Of a stretch of DNA of 64,000 nt, positions 60,934-64,000 are shown piece by piece. The notes beneath the pieces were generated by a model, which saw nothing but the letters and a program-made list of their open reading frames with translations, ran no database searches and was not told the origin of the DNA. Each line of letters begins with the position of its first letter. Within the stretch, counting starts at the first letter, position 1. The position numbers were made by a program, and so were the translations under genes. The DNA is from Shinella granuli (GTDB lineage: Bacteria > Pseudomonadota > Alphaproteobacteria > Rhizobiales > Rhizobiaceae): contig NZ_SLVX01000001.1 in the NCBI RefSeq assembly GCF_004341885.1, forward strand, positions 434,001-498,000, written 5' to 3'.

Positions 60934-62178
60934 ATGAAGCCACTCGATATCGCTATCGCCGGCGCGGGGCCTGCGGGGCTTGCGGCGGCGCTGTTTCTGT
61001 CGCGCGCCGGCCACCGGGTGGAGCTGATCGAACGCTTCGAGCAGCCGTCCCCGGTCGGCTCCGGCCTGCTGATGCAGCCGACGGGGCTCACCGTGCTCGA
61101 TGCGCTCGGCCTTTCCCCGGCCATTCACGCGCTCGGCAACCGTATCGACCGGCTGCACGGTGCCGACGCGCGCAGCGGGCGGACGGTGCTCGACGTGCGC
61201 TACGATGCGCTGGCCGGCGGCCGCTATGGCCTTGCCGTGCACCGGGCGGCGCTCTTTGCGACCCTGCATGATGCGGTGGCGGCCGCGGGCCTGCACATCC
61301 GCACCGGCATCACGCTTGCCAAGGCCGAGACGCGGCAGGCCCGCACGGCCCTGCACGATCCAGAGGGCGAGATCGTCGGCGACTACGACCTGGTGGTCGA
61401 CGCGACGGGCGCCCGGTCGCAGCTTGCCGCCGCGTCCGTCGTCGCGCCCGCTGTGCGCGAACTGCCCTGGGGCGCCTTCTGGGCGACGCTCGATTGCGAC
61501 GGCATCGCGCATGATGCGCGGGCGCTCGTGCAACGCTATGACGCTGCGAAGGTGATGATCGGCGTGCTGCCGGTCGGCCGGGCCCATGCGGGCGAGGGGC
61601 AGAAGGTCGCCTTCTTCTGGAGCCTGAAGGTGGCCGACGCGGACGCGGTGCAGCGGGCCGGCCTTCAGCACTGGAAGGCGCGCATCCTCGACTACTGGCC
61701 CGAGACCGCGCCCTTCCTCGACCAGATCACGGACTGGGACCAGTTGACGCTCGCCCGTTATGCCCACCGCACCACGCTGCCGCCCGTGGCGGACGGCATC
61801 GCCTTCATCGGCGACAGCGCCCATTCGACCAGCCCGCAGCTCGGGCAGGGGGCGAACATGGCGCTGCTCGATGCGGCGGCGCTGGCCCATGCCCTGTCCG
61901 CGGCTTCCACCCTGGAGGAAGGGCTGGCGGCCTATGCGGCCGCCCGGCGCAACCATGTCCGGCTGTTCCAGCTCCTCTCCTACGTCTTCACGCCCTTCTA
62001 CCAGTCGGATTCGCGGGCGATCGCCTGGCTGCGCGACCGGCTGGTGGCGACCGTCGCGAAAGTCCCGCCGGCACCGCAGATCCTTGCGGCCATCGTCTCC
62101 GGCACGCTTGCCGACCCGTTCACGCGGGCGGGGCTTCAGGAGTGCTGCTGGCCGGAGCGCGCGCTGCAGGAGGCGTGA
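60934..62178 (+). CDS. FAD-dependent monooxygenase (UbiH/PHBH-like)
   Basis: A 414-residue flavoprotein monooxygenase. DIAIAGAGPAGLAAALFLSRAGHRVELIERFE (5-36) is the FAD GxGxxG motif; DYDLVVDATGARSQLA is the DG motif region, and FIGDSAHSTSPQLGQGANMALLDAAAL is the GD motif. The family hydroxylates aromatic or cyclic substrates with NAD(P)H. It follows the HxlR gene on the same strand, so it may be part of that regulator's response. The last 59 bp overlap the convergent MarR-GNAT gene. Confidence 0.9.
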   Translation: MKPLDIAIAGAGPAGLAAALFLSRAGHRVELIERFEQPSPVGSGLLMQPTGLTVLDALGLSPAIHALGNRIDRLHGADARSGRTVLDVRYDALAGGRYGLAVHRAALFATLHDAVAAAGLHIRTGITLAKAETRQARTALHDPEGEIVGDYDLVVDATGARSQLAAASVVAPAVRELPWGAFWATLDCDGIAHDARALVQRYDAAKVMIGVLPVGRAHAGEGQKVAFFWSLKVADADAVQRAGLQHWKARILDYWPETAPFLDQITDWDQLTLARYAHRTTLPPVADGIAFIGDSAHSTSPQLGQGANMALLDAAALAHALSAASTLEEGLAAYAAARRNHVRLFQLLSYVFTPFYQSDSRAIAWLRDRLVATVAKVPPAPQILAAIVSGTLADPFTRAGLQECCWPERALQEA

Positions 62179-63133
62179 GCGGTTCCTGCCAGCCGGCCAG
62201 GTCGAGTACCCAGGTCTGCCCCACGAGGTCCTGGCCGAAGCTGTGGTGCGCCTCCTCCTTCTCCAGCGTGAAGCCGGCGGCCTGGTAGATGCGGCGGGCC
62301 GCCGTCAGGATGTCGTTCGTCCAGAGTTCCAGCCGCCTGTAGCCGGCACCTTGCGCAAAGCGGATGCAATCCGTCACCAGCCGGGTGCCGAGGCCATGGC
62401 CGCGCGCGGCCTCGGCGACATGCAGCAGGCGCAGCCTGGCCGTCGTCTCGCTGGCCTTCACCAGGAAGATGCTGCCGACAAGCGCGCCGTCCTGCTCGGC
62501 GATCCAGCAGTGCTCGCGGGTCGGATCGAAGTCGCGCAGGAATTTTGCGCAGATCTCGGCGACGAGCGCCTCGTATTCCTCGTTCCAGCCGTAGCTTTCC
62601 GCATAGCTTTGGGCCTGGCTGGCGATCACCCTGCCCATGTCGCCGGCCCGGTGGGGGCGGATCCGGATCGGGCCTGAAAGGCTTTCGCCGGCAAGGAGGG
62701 CCGTGACGTCGCGGAGCGCCGCGGTCAGCCTGTGCCGCGCCGCTTCGTCGAGCGGCTCGATCAGGGTCGCGATGCTCGCCCGCGACCGCGTGGCGAGGTC
62801 GGCGGCGACGGCCCGGCCGCTCTCCGTGAGGCTCAGCAGCCGTCCCCGGCCATCGGCAGGGTCCTTGCGGATGTCGACCAGACCCGTGCCGGAAAAGCCC
62901 TTCAGCATGCGGCTGACATAGGCGGGATCGAGCGACAGTTCCGTCGTCAGCTGCGAGGCGGCGGTCGCGCCGCCATTGGCGAGTTCGTAGATGACGCGCG
63001 CCTCGGTCAGCGTATAGGGCGTGTCGAGATAGGCGCGGTCGAGCACGCCGATGCGGTTGGTGTAGAAGCGGTTGAAAGCGCGGACCGCCTCGATCGTGTC
63101 CGAACCGGTTTCCTCAGGGGCAATGGCCGTCAT
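62120..63133 (-). CDS. MarR-GNAT fusion protein
   Basis: A 337-residue protein. A MarR-type winged helix lies at about 15-145 (FNRFYTNRIGVLDRAYLDTPYTLTEARVIYELANGGATAASQLTTELSLDPAYVSRMLKGF), then a GNAT acetyltransferase domain (about 160-320), with the acetyl-CoA motif LLHVAEAARGHGLGTRLVTDCIRFA and a late AARRIYQAAGFTLEKEE. The link suggests a regulator that also acetylates its target, or that responds to acetyl-CoA. AGGAG precedes the ATG. A MarR-like palindrome lies 35-48 bp upstream, so autoregulation is likely. The last 59 bp overlap the flavin monooxygenase gene. Confidence 0.92.
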   Translation of the reverse strand: MTAIAPEETGSDTIEAVRAFNRFYTNRIGVLDRAYLDTPYTLTEARVIYELANGGATAASQLTTELSLDPAYVSRMLKGFSGTGLVDIRKDPADGRGRLLSLTESGRAVAADLATRSRASIATLIEPLDEAARHRLTAALRDVTALLAGESLSGPIRIRPHRAGDMGRVIASQAQSYAESYGWNEEYEALVAEICAKFLRDFDPTREHCWIAEQDGALVGSIFLVKASETTARLRLLHVAEAARGHGLGTRLVTDCIRFAQGAGYRRLELWTNDILTAARRIYQAAGFTLEKEEAHHSFGQDLVGQTWVLDLAGWQEPLTPPAARAPASSTPEAPPA

Positions 63134-63168
63134 GATGATCTCCTTCGATCACCATGGTCGCTATTTAT

Positions 63169-63181
63169 TTGACTGAGTCAA
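63169..63181. promoter_or_regulatory. MarR-type operator TTGACT-G-AGTCAA
   Basis: A perfect inverted repeat with arms TTGACT and AGTCAA, 35 bp upstream of the MarR-GNAT start at 63133. The arms also resemble a -35 element, so binding would block transcription. Confidence 0.65.
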
Positions 63182-63232
63182 GTAATTTGCGTCGCTGCCG
63201 TTGCGTGGCAAGCATATCAAGGGACAGACGCA

Positions 63233-63259
63233 AAAAAGGCCGGATCGCTCCGGCCTTTC
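63233..63259 (-). terminator. Rho-independent terminator of the cold-shock gene
   Basis: Read on the minus strand, AAGGCCGGA-GCGA-TCCGGCCTT is followed by TTTTGCG, 25 bp after the cold-shock stop. Confidence 0.88.
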
Positions 63260-63283
63260 CGATTTCAATGCTGTCGCGGCCGA

Positions 63284-63493
63284 TCAGGCTGCGACGAGCT
63301 GGTCAGCCGACATCTTGCCGGACTTGCGGTCGCGAACCAGCTCGAAGCTGACCTTCTGACCTTCGTTGAGCGCTGCAAGGCCAGCGCGCTGAACGGCGGA
63401 GATGTGGACGAAAACGTCCGGCTCACCGCTGTCCTGCTGAATGAAGCCGTAACCCTTGGTCGTGTTGAACCACTTTACGGTACCAGTTGCCAT
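63284..63493 (-). CDS. cspA: CspA-family cold-shock protein
   Basis: A 69-residue cold-shock domain. The RNA-binding motifs are KGYGFIQQD (RNP-1-like) and DVFVHISAV (RNP-2). It melts RNA secondary structure and acts as an RNA chaperone. AGGAAAGG is before the ATG. The spacer upstream is more than 150 bp and contains a TGCAGGCG hairpin, consistent with a structured 5' untranslated region. Confidence 0.95.
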   Translation of the reverse strand: MATGTVKWFNTTKGYGFIQQDSGEPDVFVHISAVQRAGLAALNEGQKVSFELVRDRKSGKMSADQLVAA

Positions 63494-63581
63494 GACGAAA
63501 CCTTTCCTAAGCCGTCAAATCAATCTTCGGTCGCCGGGACGGCAACCATGGGAGGTCGAATTTGAAGGGTAGGTTCGTAAC

Positions 63582-63601
63582 TGCAGGCGTAAGCGCCTGC
63601 A
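63582..63601 (-). promoter_or_regulatory. Hairpin in the probable cold-shock 5' untranslated region
   Basis: TGCAGGCG-N4-CGCCTGCA, an 8 bp perfect stem with a 4 base loop, about 90-110 bp upstream of the cold-shock start. There is no T-run, so it is not a terminator. Possible promoter TTGACT lies just above it on the minus strand. Confidence 0.5.
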
Positions 63602-63791
63602 AATGCAGAAGTCAACGTTCAAATCTCGATGTGGGGAGAAATAAGTGGTTCGGTGGTCCGGGTCAAGATGCGTGCGGCCGGGATCGCCCAAGGTTTTCAT
63701 TCGACTGGCGGCAGCGCTGCAAGACCCGCAGTTGCCGGACGCTGTGACTGACGACGACCCGGCCTTGCGAGGCGTCGACCTTCACCTTCGT

Positions 63792-63830
63792 GCAGGCGCT
63801 GCCAAGATGTGCAGCGCCTGCCTCTTTTTT
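63792..63830 (+). terminator. Orphan rho-independent terminator on the plus strand
   Basis: GCAGGCGCTGC (63792-63802) pairs with GCAGCGCCTGC (63811-63821) over an 8 base loop, and CTCTTTTTT follows. This is an 11 bp perfect stem with a T-run. No plus-strand gene lies before it: the nearest coding genes are on the minus strand. A small RNA or an unannotated transcript ending here is the simplest reason. Confidence 0.8.
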
Positions 63831-63856
63831 CCGCCCCGGGGCGGGGTTTCTGGGAA

Positions 63857-64000
63857 TCAGGCCGGGCGGCGCTTGTCGACCCGGTGATGGTCGAGGAAGG
63901 CGGCGATGGCGGTCTCGCCGCACAGGCGACGCTGCTCGACGAGGGCGCCGGCAAGCTGGGCGGCATCGCCGAAGGTGCTGATCTCCGTGCCGGCCGCTGC
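63857..64000 (-). CDS. Hypothetical protein, C-terminal 47 residues (partial, 5' end beyond window)
   Basis: The minus-strand frame is open from the window edge to a TGA at 63857-63859. The visible part (EISTFGDAAQLAGALVEQ...ETAIAAFLDHHRVDKRRPA) is helical and charged at the end. I cannot recognise it. The rest lies past 64000. Confidence 0.55.
   Translation of the reverse strand, partial: AAAGTEISTFGDAAQLAGALVEQRRLCGETAIAAFLDHHRVDKRRPA

Overview
The window is a 64 kb stretch of a high-GC alphaproteobacterial chromosome, most likely a member of the Rhizobiaceae. The evidence is a circularly permuted two-piece tmRNA whose tag is ANDNYAEARLAA, an alphaproteobacterial SspB followed by a DUF4169 gene, an ilv attenuator with a leader peptide that is probably leaderless, and several rhizobial-style palindromic repeats. 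I see no rRNA, tRNA, prophage, insertion sequence or CRISPR array. Coding density is high, with many 1-14 bp overlaps between genes.

Region 1 (1-12.8 kb) is an accessory catabolic island. It holds a GcvT-like protein (cut by the window edge), two paralogous CrtI-type FAD oxidoreductases, an N-methyltransferase-like enzyme, a BetI-like TetR regulator, a complete polyamine-type ABC importer split over two operons, a class III aminotransferase and a Rieske oxygenase. Three promoters carry the same palindrome, TGAAyG-N2-CATTCA, which ties the pieces into one probable regulon under the BetI-like regulator. The gene content suggests uptake and stepwise oxidation and demethylation of an N-methylated amine or betaine. 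The substrate is not known, and this is the best candidate for an undescribed system here.

Region 2 (12.9-34 kb) is mixed. It has a small His-rich secreted protein, a DUF1194 protein, a TetR/DUF1772 pair with tandem operators, an amidase, a DUF2778 (YkuD-like) protein, a UvrD/PcrA helicase, a cyclase/AhpD-like pair, an RND efflux operon with paired TTAC-N6-GTAA sites, a D-lactate dehydrogenase and an AsmA-like protein.

Region 3 (34-50.3 kb) is conserved core. It runs through sspB, ssrA, an EAL phosphodiesterase, thyA-folA, hflK-hflC-DUF2065-degP, serB and miaA (divergent, with overlapping start codons), a HerA-like ATPase, and the ilvB-ilvN operon behind an attenuator.

Region 4 (50.5-64 kb) is accessory and regulatory. 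It has an aldo/keto reductase, a LysE exporter, a cobalt-type nitrile hydratase operon, an AbrB-family membrane protein, a RecD-like helicase, a MerR-LuxR fusion regulator, a CadC-like membrane regulator, pdxJ, a QorB-like/HxlR divergent pair, a flavin monooxygenase, a MarR-GNAT fusion and a cold-shock gene. An orphan plus-strand terminator near 63.8 kb hints at a small RNA.
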